Shown: piece by piece, positions 40,633-53,091 of the stretch
How positions within the stretch are numbered: the first letter of the stretch is position 1
How the letters are laid out: each line of letters starts with the position of its first letter
DNA from: Archegozetes longisetosus
Taxonomy: Eukaryota > Arthropoda > Arachnida > Sarcoptiformes > Trhypochthoniidae
Direction of reading: 5' to 3'
DNA length: 64,000 bases
NCBI GenBank assembly: GCA_018873245.2
Contig: JAEMBT020000001.1
Coordinates: 1,364,001-1,428,000 of the forward strand
Position numbers and translations under genes: made by a program
Notes under the pieces: model-generated
Told to the model about the DNA's origin: nothing
Seen by the model: only the letters and a program-made list of their open reading frames with translations
Database searches by the model: none

Positions 40633-42801
40633 AAAAGTTTAATCAATTATGTTCGTATGATTTTCTCATGTTCTCTAAAAGTATTTTTGGAAACATGTTT
40701 AAATAAATGTTTGATATTTTGAGAGTCATCTAGAATCTATTCTCTATTTAATAGCAGCTTGAAATGAGTTTGAATGAAAGAATTGAGGAAAATAGTAACT
40801 TTTAAGTGCATTTTCATGCTGTTTGATGAACTGGAATGCATTCATTTCTAATCAGATTGTTTAAATTGAATCAACTGAAAGTATTTTTACCATTTACTTT
40901 CCAACTACAAGTAGTTAATTTAACCTAAAGCCTAATAAGTTCTGTTGAAATGTCGAATTGATGGCATTCAGTTTAGAGTAAATAGATATTTAGATACACG
41001 ACATGCAATTGTAAAAATGTCAATTCATCTGCCTTCAAGCTACTTTATGAATCAATTGTCTACACCAAACTTAATTAATTAAGAATTTTTCAATTAACAA
41101 AGTACTTGTTTCACAAATATTTATATTTTTTGGTAATGATATAACAAACATGGTTAGTTGAATAGAAGTTTGTTATGTAGTATTAAATCTTAGGTCACAC
41201 ATTGAACTTTATAATTGAGAGCGCATATGTGTTTAATGGGTTATAGGCATGTCTGAGGCTTCAATTCGTAATTGTATTCATAATCCATTCTATCGATTAC
41301 CCTAAAAGAAAAATAGATCTAGTAAGAAAAACGCAAACAAAACTATCCCTAATGAACCATATATTTTACGCGTTTATACAATTTATTTTCTGAATCAAGT
41401 TCTACGAAGACAAGTGTAAAACTTTCAATAATGCACTCAACGTTTAATTTAATTTGGTCGGTTTTGCGTCAATCAATTGAGTGCAAAATATCTGTGTGAT
41501 ATTTTCTTAGAATCAAATCTATTGAGCTAGAATTACACTCTAAGTTTCAGTACTCTATAAATAAGCGACAAATCTAAGGTTTCTTCTCAGAATGGTTTGC
41601 CATCAATTTTTAAAATCAAACAAATATATCACTCAGATTGAAAGAGTGGGTCTTAGGTTGCTCCATTTTTGAGAATATTCTTTCATTTAAAGTGGAGCTG
41701 TTTATGTGGTGTATTCTGATTAGACTTGAAATATATTTACATATAAATACTGTATTTTTGGTCCATATATTAAATGACATTCACAATAGCAAGGTATGAC
41801 TAGCGTTCAGTTCAATAGACTATATTAACTATTAAGCTAGTGTAAAACTTCTCCTAGCCTTAAGCGCCATTTAAGCTTTTTCATTATGCTCAAAACTTTA
41901 ATTTTCAGTTAAGCTCTAAGCTCTGTCCAGTTATTTCTGAGATTGTACTTCAACTTAATACAGTTGTTGTTTTCTTAAATATTTGTTAATTACAAATTTT
42001 GGTATAAAATAATATAAATATATTTTTGATAAACAAAATTTTGACACTTATCTGATCTAAAATAACATGAGTGTATATGATGTAGGATAGAAAGATGTCC
42101 ATTCTCTCATTGCTTGTAACTAATTTATAACTTCTAACTGCTATTACAGTACTTATAACATGAATTTCATTATTACAATAATTATATGAGTCTTAAAACA
42201 TCAAATCATTTATAGAAGCGTTGTGCGAATAATAAACTCCATACAAACAATTCATTTTAATGAAATGGATGAATATTTGATCCTATAGTTGAACAGTGAT
42301 ATGATTATGAAAGTGACATACAGGGAACTGACATATACGTATTTGATTATTTCATTAATGATTCCAAGTATCAAATATAAAATAAACCAATCCAATGTAA
42401 ATTATAATTTGTAAAAATTTATTTAATAAATATGTATTTGTGGCATGAAACAAATCATTTTGGTAATTATTTTTAGATAGTACTATAAAAGCCATTTTCG
42501 GATCATTTGCTCTTGGGTTGGGTTAAGTCTAACAGAAACGCTGTTATGTTTTCAGCTCAAGATAACTATTGTAATAATGAAAGTTATGTTATAAGTGCTA
42601 TTATGGCAGTTATAAGTTCCAAATTAGTTACAAGTAATGCGAGAGTAGATGTCTTTTTATTATAAATAGCATACATTGGCGTTATTTTAGATGTGATAAG
42701 TGTCTGACTATTCGGTAAATGACATTTGATAAGTTGAGTGCTATAATGAGCAAAGCTTCTCATATCATAAACTCGATAACTAGCGTTTTAAAAGCCTTTA
42801 G

Positions 42802-42962
42802 TACTGTACTGTTCGTACAGCACTGTTAGTACAGCACTGCTCGTACAGCACTCCTCCTAAAACACTGTTCCTACAACACTCTTCCTACACTACTCTTCAC
42901 TACAGTACTGCTCACTACAGTACCTTCACTACAGTACCTTCACTACAGTACCTTCACTACAC
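42802..42962. repeat. evolving tandem array, unit about 13-15 bp
   Basis: Begins as GTACAGCACTGTTC-type units and drifts into an exact CTACAGTACCTTCA array. The ordered change along the array suggests stepwise local duplication. Confidence 0.75.
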
Positions 42963-44642
42963 TATCTGTTCTCACATTTAAAATACCACCAAATCTATAG
43001 AAAGCAATAGAGTTTAGAAAATCAATGCTCAAGTGTTGGTAGCGTATATTTGAAAAACTCATTTCGACCAACTTAAGGCACTTAATTGCACTTCCTCTGA
43101 CTCCGGAGACTCATTCATCACTTGATACATTCGCAAGTAATCGTCATTTGCTTGTTGTTAATAAGCACAAGAGTTCGTATAGTTTCATATTATACTAGGT
43201 TGAGTGCAACTCTTTTCTATCCTTTTATTGTATAATTTAGATAGTGTTTAAAAAACAATCTTACTCATTCGCCAAATTGTAATTTAATACTGTCCAATAT
43301 GAGACTAAGTTGTTTTACCTCTAATATAAACAGATTCTCTCTATTCAAAGTGAAATACTACTGATAAATTGAATCTTATGTTTATACTCTTGAAATCTTA
43401 CGTTTATGCGTTTTCAATCTTGCGTTTTATACATTTGGCATTTGATGCGGAAATCACACTTGAGACATACTGAAAATAGTTGAAATGTTTAGCACAAACA
43501 GTCGTCAGATGTTTAGCGTAGATGTCTAGTAGAAATACATGAAATACATATATAATTGGAACAAAAAGACCGATTAGTTTTATTACGTGAAAAACACATT
43601 TAGGGAAATAGAAAGACAGACAGCTGTTACGAATGTTACAAATGACGCATCATTTCGAGTCTAAATATGGCGACAATATACGATCATACTAACTACGATC
43701 ATACTAACCCTCTATTATTCTAACGCTCTATCGCTTCCAACATTTCAATCCATTTTTTACTTACTTCCCTTTCATCCTTTTAATATCTTCTAATTAGCTG
43801 AGGCACACTTTTTAACTACTCTTATGCTCTTCCCCTTTATTTTATAGCTTTTATCGTTTTCTTTTCCAAATCATTTAATACAAATCTTTTTGAAGTGAGT
43901 GAAGATAGTTTTCTACGAAATAGGATAAGATCCTAGTTCAGAATATAAATGAATAATGACTCGATGCTCAAGCATGAAATAAGAAAAACTTTCATTTTCG
44001 ACTATCATAGTAGTCATGCCACTTTCCGATGTGTCTGAAGAAGACAATTTTATATGAGAGGAGGACATTTTGGCGAGAAAAAACCACTTTTCTAGATTCA
44101 AGTCGTAGATAGAAATAAACTAACTGTCATGGTTTCAAGTTGTTTAGGCCCTCATTTCAAATGCATTTTGGAATATAGATTTCAGATTCTACGTAACCTT
44201 ATCTGAGCTGACGCACTTAATTTAACTTTAAATAATCTCAAGAAGTGTAAAATCAAGTCTCTATTGAGAAAAACCAATTTACCAGTCCATTTAGTGTGTG
44301 AAGTTAGTCGAAAGATACCAATTCTCAGCAATAAGACTGTTAAAAAGGCAGCTATTAATTGAAATTTGAAGAACTGATTTTGAAACATTTAACTTTTAGA
44401 ATCTATTAATTCGTCTCCTCACTATTTGGTCAGTTTATGGCAATTTCGACAGCAGTAAATAGTAATGATTTCATATTAAATGATTAACTTAACTTAGCTT
44501 TATATCAATTCAAAATCTTCTTTTGGGAGTTTCTTAAATCAGCTCAAACGTTTAATTTTGAATAAAGCGTTTTGATAAAATTAACTTCTAGATAGTTTTT
44601 GGCTTTTCAAGCAAGTAAAAAAAGATACTCGATGAGACTAAG

Positions 44643-44644
<2 letters not shown>

Positions 44645-44684
<40 letters not shown>
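44645..44684. repeat. (GA)n microsatellite
   Basis: About 20 uninterrupted GA units. Confidence 0.95.
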
Positions 44685-44687
<3 letters not shown>

Positions 44688-45090
44688 GATCTTAAGTCAA
44701 GGACAGTCCTCCCAAAAGAAGAATAAGTGGCAACTCTATACTATAGTCGAACAGCTATTGACTTAGTGTATTCCACTTTCTTGTCTAATCTAAGCCTCAA
44801 TTAATGGAAAATCAATTGAAAAGTTGATGATTTTACATCGAAGATATGTACCACCAAAATAGTAACTCTTAAGCTTAATTCCAGAGTAATGAAGCCCTTA
44901 TTTGCTTAAGCAGTCGTACCTATTGAACCATCTGAAATAACTAAGACGATTACGACATACGATCATAATTAGGCGAATTTGAAGCTAACATTTCTTTTAA
45001 TACTTTCTTATTGTATATAAAGGTATGAAGAAATTTCATGCAGTCCTACTTTTAATAGTATTCGTCTTTCATATACACTCCTTCTTTGTT

Positions 45091-45167
45091 GATGGCACAC
45101 AATATGACTCTGAGCGAGATTTTATTGATGGCACACAATATGATTTGGAGTGAAGTTTTATTAAAAA
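45091..45167. repeat. direct duplication, about 37 bp x 2
   Basis: TTGATGGCACACAATATGA followed by a related GAGCGAGATTTTATT or GAGTGAAGTTTTATT stretch, present twice in tandem. Confidence 0.8.
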
Positions 45168-46641
45168 GTCACTTTTAAATAGAGTTATTCATAGAACTAA
45201 CTTTAATGCATGAATGATCTTTATCAAAAATATAAAACTCATTTCAATGCATTAAGTCCTACGCAGAAATGGCTCATTATTCTATACCCAACATCATAGC
45301 TATACAACTCTTTGTCAGTTTGATAGCCGAACTCAGTAATTCATTCGTTTATTCATTTGGTGACAAATTCATAAGGCTGACAAAACTAGAATGCTTATAA
45401 AATTAGAATGCTTATATAACTAGAATGCTTGCCCTCATAATAGCTACACCCCCGCAAGCACTTCATTCTTGCCAAACTTGGCACTAAGTATTCCCCTATT
45501 TTCTAGTCAACAGATAATACACATTATTCTTGACACTTCTTTGGCACGCGATCGTATAACAAATTAATTGATACTTTAATATTATTCGTTTTCTCCTATT
45601 CTTGCTAATTTAACCCTAAAAGACTCGTTTTCTTTACCTGTAACCCATTTGTTCGCTTCAAAGTAGTCGCCTTAACGTCAACTTCAAGATGTTTCTCGAT
45701 TCATATTCAAATTCTTCAATAATTCTTAAGCTTTACTAAGAACTAATATCACATATAATGTTCAGAATTCCATTGATTACATTTGAATAAAAATGTAACT
45801 CTCTTTTCAAACGTATAAAAAGTAAAAAATTGGCTTATTATATATAAGTTTGGAATAGTTTGTATACTAATCTTAAAACTAATACACTTGATTGAATAAC
45901 CTGAAGAAAATGCGTGAGTAATGAATGAAAAGTGTTGCGTAATAAAAGTTGAGAACATTAAAAATAGACTTTAGATCTTGATTTGAGAGAAAAGATCTGC
46001 TGAGTCTAATGTAGAATCAATTCCAAATACAATAGATTAACTCTGTTGATCAAGAGTTGATTGTTTCTAAATGTTGAAAACAAGTTTCAATAGTACGAAT
46101 AATATAGTTATAGTTTATTTTACTACTAGTTCTGCAGAGGAGTAAATAAACAACAATCCTCTTTATTTCAAATAATCAGATTCAAACACTATGCTCTATA
46201 AAGTTATAAGATATGAGATTTATTTTTAAAATATTAAAACTCTTTTCATTTTTCAATAGCACTCTTCTCTTCTCTTTTAAGTTCAATTTTCTACGTTTTT
46301 ATAATTCATTTTAGTTGATTTCTAGTTTTTCCATCCAAATAGTTTTACGATTTAATAAGAAAATCATAAAATACGCTTTCCTGACCTTTCCATATCAGGT
46401 CAGATTGAACTTTGATAATTAAAGGTTAAGTTTGACTGATTCGGTGATGTTTAGAACGCAGAGTAGTTCTTGTAGGCATCTGCGAAACTTGGCTTTATTC
46501 GGGTATGCCTACACCTCGTTATTGCAATCGCGCTCACATCTAAACTTATTTTACATTTTTGACTACAGTGAGCACTAAATTTGCCGAGGGCTCATTTATT
46601 AAAAACTTCTGAGTAAAAGATTTAATGATCAAAAAGAAAAC

Positions 46642-46872
46642 TAGTGTCGTACCTACTGGGGGCAAGGGAGCCCGGGCCCCACCACACATTTTTGGGTAAC
46701 TAGAAGATCCAGATATTTTTCGAAAATAGACTAACATTTACTTGATAATCAAGTTGATTTAATAAAAAATTGATAAATAGATCATATAAACAAAGCAAGT
46801 ATCTGACTCAAAGTCAACATCTTGTTTTATTTTTATTAAATCTTGAATTCTAATCCCACGGGTACGACAATA
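46642..46872. mobile_element. hAT-like non-autonomous element, 231 bp
   Basis: Inverted ends: TAGTGTCGTACC at the left and GGTACGACAATA at the right (11 of 12 bases pair). The left end continues into a very GC-rich GGGGGCAAGGGAGCCCGGGC stretch typical of some arthropod hAT termini. Flanking 8-mers AAGAAAAC and GAGAGAAT match at 5 of 8 positions, the rest being transitions, as expected for an old 8-bp target duplication. A short minus-strand reading frame over the GC-rich end is not a gene. Confidence 0.5.
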
Positions 46873-48934
46873 GAGAGAATGCGACAATATTGCCAAGCTG
46901 TGGTCGTATTTGTTGTGGTCATCTTATCCTATGAAGTATTAACTTATTGCTGATTTACAATGAAACGGAAGGATAACTGACTGCAGTCTCAAATTCAATA
47001 TTAATGAGATATCTTGCAAACAAGTTACTTAATATATGACTTCAAAAGAATTGATATCCAGAGAAGTGATTAATTTTATTGTATCATTTTTCATGGTTTC
47101 TCCAATTTTTGCGTAGCTCTCGCTTTTCTGGTAGCTAATTAACAAAAGTTATAATTACTAATCTTTTAACAATGAGAACTACCCAACAAACTAACCTATA
47201 ATTGTTGGCTTATTCGAAGAAATCAGTCGAACAACTTTGCCTATTAAGAAAACATCAGAGTATCTGAAGAGAAAAGTAGTCTATAATCATTTGTATTCCT
47301 CTGAGTCAACGGGGTTAAATTCTATATTTAAATTAAGCAAAGTCTAATAAGTTTTTAAGATTGTTAGCTTTACTTAATTTAGACAGATTAATTTAAAGCT
47401 CGGTTTAAGTATATTTAGATAAACATTACTTAAGTCGATTCCTAGAAGCCAAAGCTCTTAAGCGTGACTTAATATTAAAATATAACTTCAACTTCAACCT
47501 AACAATCAACTAATGCTCTCACTTATAGTATTATGTTATTTAATGTTATATTCTATTTTGTATAAGAGTAGTTGGCATCCAAAAGTCATTGTCAAGTGAT
47601 TGTCCTCATGTTTTATGGAAAAACGTTTTTTGCTAAAAAAAGTTTCCTATAAACTTATGTGATGTCAACTTGCGTAAACGTGTCAACCTTGTATTATTAA
47701 AGTTATCCTGTAAAAAGACCATGAATTTTATTACAAGTTTCTTAGTCCTATGTCAATTTTGATGAGTTTTCCCTTTGTGTTTGCACTTCTTCTGGACTGA
47801 ATTCTTTTAAATTGACAAGTTTTGGTAATATTTAGTGGTCAAGCCAAATAAATGCTCCGAAAATGCTTTGATAGACTTAAGCAATAGATGTATTGAAGCG
47901 AGATTGGATTTGCGTAGAAAGAATCAAAATTTATTGTTCAAAGCGGATTATGGTTTTAGAATAAAATTGCTATTTTTCATTACTCTCGGCAAAATATCAA
48001 ACGGTTTTTGTTTCTGTTTCTCTCGTTTTGTTATATTAGTGTTAGTCGAGTATTCGATACCAATTGAGTTCTTTAAATTCTTATTATTCTGTTGAGAATA
48101 ATATAATATTATATTATGCATGCATAAATATTTGCATACAACCATAATGAAAGCATGTGTTAATCATTGTTTCTAAAATAGACTATCACTTCATGTTCGG
48201 AATATCTGATACTTTCCGTTTGAAATTTATTGCTTTCATTCCATATGTTTTAATAGCAAATAATGTTCTAATCAAACTTCTGTAAATTAGTTTAGCTATT
48301 TAAATTCAAAAATGATTACAATTGGTTACCATCAAAAATAATGCTTTGGTTCAATTGTTGTGAAAGTTTGTGTTGCTGCAAGTCATTTGTGATTTGTGGC
48401 GCTATAGCAGTGTTTTGTTTGTTGTGGTGGCACATTCTTAGTTAATGTAACATAAGATGGGCCAAAAACGAACACAATAATTGCTCGAAATTACTTTTAA
48501 TAGTGGTTCGAAGAATATCATGTAAAATAATCAATATTATGTGCTCATTCTTCAATGCAAGAACTCATTCTAATCTTATTCTCAGTTCTTTGTGGCTCAG
48601 ATCTGGTCTGCGGACAACTTTATATGAAACAATGAGTAAAAGTATCAACCAAAAAGTTAAAACAAACACATTATAATTTAGTGAACATTTCTCTGGGCTT
48701 GTGAACTAAAAATTAGATTTTAGTGGTTATGAAGGTTTAGTGAAAATTCAGAAACTAATTATAAGCACTGCCTCATTGCTCAATTAGGCTTAAAGTAGAG
48801 CGCTTTTAACTCTATTGTAAACAAATCATCAAATAACTGATGTAACCAACGCACAACTTTATTTTACACTACTTTTCAGATATTGCTTTCACTTGACATC
48901 TTGCGAATATAGAGTTAAAGCTGAAGTTATAGTC

Positions 48935-49016
48935 CATGTATTAGATACTAGGGCTAAAGCTGAAGTGGTAGTCCATACACCAGAGCTAAAGCTGGAGTCG
49001 TAGTCCATATATTGCA
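48935..49016. repeat. tandem repeat, about 30-36 bp x 3
   Basis: Three units containing GCTAAAGCTGAAGT followed by GTAGTCCATA, separated by short variable spacers. Confidence 0.7.
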
Positions 49017-50357
49017 GCTGATATACAGTATGTTAAAAAACGAAATTACACGTCAAAACATCAATTCAAGCTTCTATTCAATTGATGTCAAACAAACGCA
49101 TATATATTGCAACATTACTTTAGTTATTCTCATTCAATCAATTCAATAACTATTTGATAAATGTTTACTCAGAGACATCCAAATCAAATACCATAGTTAG
49201 CGATAATTAAGTTGTGCTACGCAAGAGTGACGCACCGCTTTCTCTACTCTATTTGATTCCCTTTTTCTTCTTCTTTTCTCACCTAAATCTCATTCTTACT
49301 CAATCTTTCTCATAACACTTCTTCAGCGAGTCAATTGTTTGTCAGTATTTGTCAATAATTTATTTTAGTCTTATTTAATTGAGCTAATCTATTGAGAAAT
49401 TGAATGCCTTCGTATACGTCAATTTCAATTTTTTGATAACTACATGATGGTGTCTGATCCATAAAACGATCAAACATTTCAAATAATGACTAAATAAGAA
49501 GATATAAAGGTTGAAATGAGAAAATATAGTGCTTTAAAGCTATTTTCATAGAGTGGTTTATGATTCTATTACAAAGTAACTTGACTTAATGTAATGTAGT
49601 GTGTATTTCAAATAGTTATTAAGTAAGTCAAAAACTATGGTATTAGAAGGTGTAATATGATAGTGGTTTTCTGTATAGGGTAGTTATATTATTTGTAATA
49701 CGAGCACTGCTTAGTTGAAAATTATACTATGTAACTATAAAAAGACTATCAGGTGCCCAATAACTTACTATTTCGTATACAGTTCGACACATTTACTTTT
49801 AACACTTAAACTTTATTTTTCAAATAACTCTATCTAATTAATTGAACAACCACAGCCGATTGTCCTTCTATTCACTTGCGTGTCAATCTGTTGTGTGTCT
49901 TGGGTTTGTGACAACATCATAACTAAACAGTTGTCATAGATTTTGTTAGTTCACTGTATGTGGTGGTCTGTGTTTGTTGCGATCCTCTACTTCTGTTGAG
50001 AACCTCTATTTCTGTTGCCATCAAAGATAGAGGAAATTCAAAGCCGAGCAATTACTCTGTCCAATATATGCTATAGAGGCCAAGAGTTATCGCCACCCAC
50101 ACAATGATATGGTGACTTAGAAGTGGAAGCTTGCAGCTGTTACCAAGAACTTGCCTACAACTGAATGCCTCTCTCCGTGTCTTTAGTTGATTAATCAATT
50201 TCGATCTATATATATGTTTCAGCTCCTCTCCCGCTTCTCTCTATTCCCAATCTTATGCCTCTTTTTTATTTCACTAGATTTCTTTGGGACCGCAACACTA
50301 CTTCTTGTCATTTCTCTATTGCGGCATTAATAGCGCAAAAGAAGACATTTCTCAGAA

Positions 50358-51203
50358 ATGATAATAGCGACAAGATTGAAACTTCGGCCGACTCACTGTC
50401 TTTGGTTTCTTCTAATAGGAATCATAATTATTAGAACAGAAAGAGCATCAGCTCATGCACCACCGCGTGCTATGTATTACGGACATAGGGTAGAGCCAAG
50501 GGAACCATTCCAACACATACCATCTTCATTATTTTATGGATCGCAGTCAAGGGATAGATCCCTTGATATCCCATCTTGTAGTCAACTTCGATATATGTGG
50601 AAGTCATCGATTAAAGAATTATTGGATATTACTAATAATAATAATAATGATAATTTAGATACCAATGAAATCCCAATGATATTAAGTAATCCTTATTATA
50701 CAACACTCTTATGGCAACAGCAAATGCTTCAGAGGAAACCAAGCTTCGGTAAAATAGAGGTCGAACCTACTACTTCATCCCAAGACTCGCCCAATCAGAA
50801 TAGGGTTCAACTACAACATCATGATAAAACTTCACCCAAACAAGTCACTCCTATTCCTGGTCGCTTCATGGATAAGCCGAGTCAAACCAAAGTTGTTTAT
50901 GGACGCGTTCTTCATAGTCCTGATGAAGCACAAGAGACGCATCAAATATCTAATACAGATAGTAAACACCATCGATCCAGAGAAAACGGTCATTTCGGAA
51001 GTTTCGATGTTCCCCAAGTCTATGACATCAATGAATCAAACGGAGGCTCGACTGAAATCAATGGCCATAACAATGAGAAAAATTCAGCTAAAAAACTGGA
51101 AAAAGGCAGCGGCTCATTTTCATCAGCCGAAGAATTCTTCAAATCAGGAATTTGGCACGACAAACCGGTTATTCCGTCGGTATCACTTCAACATTACCAT
51201 TGA
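50358..51203 (+). CDS. unidentified secreted protein, possible prepropeptide
   Basis: Single-exon ORF, 281 aa. An N-terminal signal peptide is clear: basic start, then hydrophobic WFLLIGIIII, with likely cleavage after about residue 31-33 near ASAHA. The rest is hydrophilic, rich in Gln/Asn/Ser/His, with one short Asn run. Two segments stand out: PSCSQLRYMWKSSIKE (with the only cysteine after the signal) and VVYGRVLHSPDE. I have a weak memory of uncharacterised arthropod secreted proteins with an SCxxLRxMW...YGRVxHxP pattern; this needs a search. Basic processing-type sites (QRKP, SRENG, AKKLEKG) exist, but there are no repeated amidated peptides. A TATATATATG element near 50203 could be a TATA box about 150 bp upstream. 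The gene stands alone beside a 33-kb gene-poor block, as often seen for finely regulated signalling genes. Confidence 0.8.
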   Translation: MIIATRLKLRPTHCLWFLLIGIIIIRTERASAHAPPRAMYYGHRVEPREPFQHIPSSLFYGSQSRDRSLDIPSCSQLRYMWKSSIKELLDITNNNNNDNLDTNEIPMILSNPYYTTLLWQQQMLQRKPSFGKIEVEPTTSSQDSPNQNRVQLQHHDKTSPKQVTPIPGRFMDKPSQTKVVYGRVLHSPDEAQETHQISNTDSKHHRSRENGHFGSFDVPQVYDINESNGGSTEINGHNNEKNSAKKLEKGSGSFSSAEEFFKSGIWHDKPVIPSVSLQHYH

Positions 51204-52211
51204 TTTGTTATTTTGCCAAAAGAAAGTTTGCGAATTGTTGTCGCTCTGAGTGTTAAAATCTTAAAATCTTTCGGAATCATGCACTCGAATGCGTGATATT
51301 TCTGATTAAATACGTTAGTTAGTCGTCATTATTTATTGGTTCCCAATTTAATCTACAGTAAAACAACATTTGATAAACTTTTCGTGTTTAAACTCAGTAT
51401 TTTTCAGTTAATTCCAATTTAATTAATTCAATCAAAGCGGAAATGATTAATGAAAATCGTTGGAAACATTCATGTTTGAGATGAAGAATTTTGTTAGATT
51501 AATGTAAAAAGAAAAGTGTATAAAACGTTGACTAAAATTTGTAAAAATCTTATCAACTTATAGTTGATCATAGTTTCAAACAACTATACATATCACAGAC
51601 TGCATATCTATGTTAATCCTATCAAATTATGTTTTATGTCTTTGAAGAATGTGTGCAACTTTTAGTTCAATTTTATATAAATTCTGATTTATATATATAA
51701 AGTCCATTTTGTGGGTTCAAGATTGACAGGTTGTAACAATTTATAAAGTTATATAAGTTATAATCAATGTAATGATTTAGTTGTAATGTAAAAATTAAGT
51801 TTGCATGTAGTTATTTTCACTAAATCATTTAATCTATATTTAAGCCGATAAGCTTGTCATCTATTTCTTTTCGCTCTATTATTCGTATACTTAAACATAA
51901 TTTATGTTTGTTAGACCAAAATTGTAGAAATAAATAACAATATGTTATTAACTTTTAGAATTGTTATCTATTTTTTCCATTTCTATCTCTTATCTTAAGT
52001 CTATCAGATCGGAAAACATGTTAGCTATAATTGAGCTCTAGTTGTAACTTGATAAATTGAATTTTTCAGATCAGTTCAAATAGTTCTTAGGTGGATAAGA
52101 CTTAAATTCTCTATCGAAATTCTAAACTACTACTATCCCAAATGACTTCAGTTTGATCGTGTCTTGTAATTTGAAGCTGAAAATACACTCAATAAACTAA
52201 AAATACTCGAT

Positions 52212-52440
52212 AGCAACCAGGAGTGATGCCTTGTTGTGGGATGTTTTCCATCGGACCATAATATCTTTAGGTGTTAGCAAACTTGTACAATACTCAAATA
52301 TATTAATCGAAGCAAATCTAAAATCAAATTTGGCAACAAATTCATGCAAATGAGAAGGGTTTCATACAGCAATAGCTCTTTTCTTGTTGCTATTAAAGAT
52401 TAGTGACAACCATCAGCTCGGATCCAGAGTTTGTGTAGTG
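52212..52440 (+). repeat. dispersed repeat, copy 2
   Basis: Same family as 22198-22420. Aligned blocks include AGCAACCAGGAGTGATG, the GGACCATAAT block, CAAATTTGGCAACAAATTC, a TTTTCTTGTTGCTAT block and ACCATCAGCTC. By eye roughly two thirds of positions agree. Confidence 0.6.
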
Positions 52441-52784
52441 CAGTAGCAAAAGACATCTTACGAGTAAGACTACAAACCATTTGACACTAGAAACCACATG
52501 CGAACCCTAAGGTATAGTCATGAAAAAGATCGTTCAGTTGAAAGAGAACACTACTTCTTCATACTAATAATTATTGTTTTTGTTGTAATAAATCAATTGA
52601 ATAATTGGTTGCTCTCTCGAACATAATTATGTTAGATTGAGTAATACTGGTCACATGATAAAAATGATCACAAACATCATTTGTTTAGCATTATATGAAA
52701 AGAGGCAATAGGTAAGATTAGGTTGAGTTAGGTTGGGCTAGGTTGGATATTCTTGCAGTTGGTTGTTCACAAGTCACTAATAGT

Positions 52785-53091
52785 CAGGAGTGAGCCGGTT
52801 CGGTACGGTTCTCGCGAACCGTTTGTTCGAAATGATCCCGGTTCCTAGAACTGCTTGTTAAATTCGCGAGAACTAGTTCAAAGTTACTTTAAAACCTGAA
52901 GCAACCGTTTAAGGCATTTAAATTTAAATTCAAATATTTGTGATTAAATAAAAGCAATCAGATAACGACGGCATCGGCTGTTGCAACAATTTTAGCTATG
53001 ATCAATAAGTGAAAATTTCAATGCCTTCCTCTCCTACCACAACCCGCTAGCGGACCGAACCGGTCGTTAACAATTTGGCATCACGCATCTG
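52785..53091. mobile_element. hAT-like non-autonomous element, 307 bp
   Basis: Starts CAG and ends CTG. Inside the ends are inverted GC-rich blocks: CCGGTTCGGTACGG on the left and the reverse complement of ACCGAACCGGTCG on the right. The flanking 8-mers CTAATAGT (52777-52784) and CCAACAGT (53092-53099) match at 6 of 8 positions, the differences being T/C transitions, consistent with a decayed 8-bp target duplication. An internal hairpin CGGTTCTCGCGAACCG lies near the left end. No transposase remains. Confidence 0.6.

Larger units (their letters stand above)
29481..50357. other. long gene-poor region upstream of the secreted-protein gene
   Basis: About 21 kb with no reading frame that resembles a known protein. 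Contents I can name are annotated separately: microsatellites at 39202 and 44645, minisatellites at 35868, 37793, 38885, 42802, 45091 and 48935, repeat copy at 40512, and a transposon remnant at 46642. The remainder is AT-rich sequence in which distal regulatory elements would not be visible to me. Confidence 0.5.

Noticed and set aside
46546-46737. 63-aa minus-strand frame
   Set aside because: Overlaps the GC-rich end of the hAT-like element; no protein similarity.
47835-48145. Overlapping frames on both strands
   Set aside because: Background composition and no similarity.
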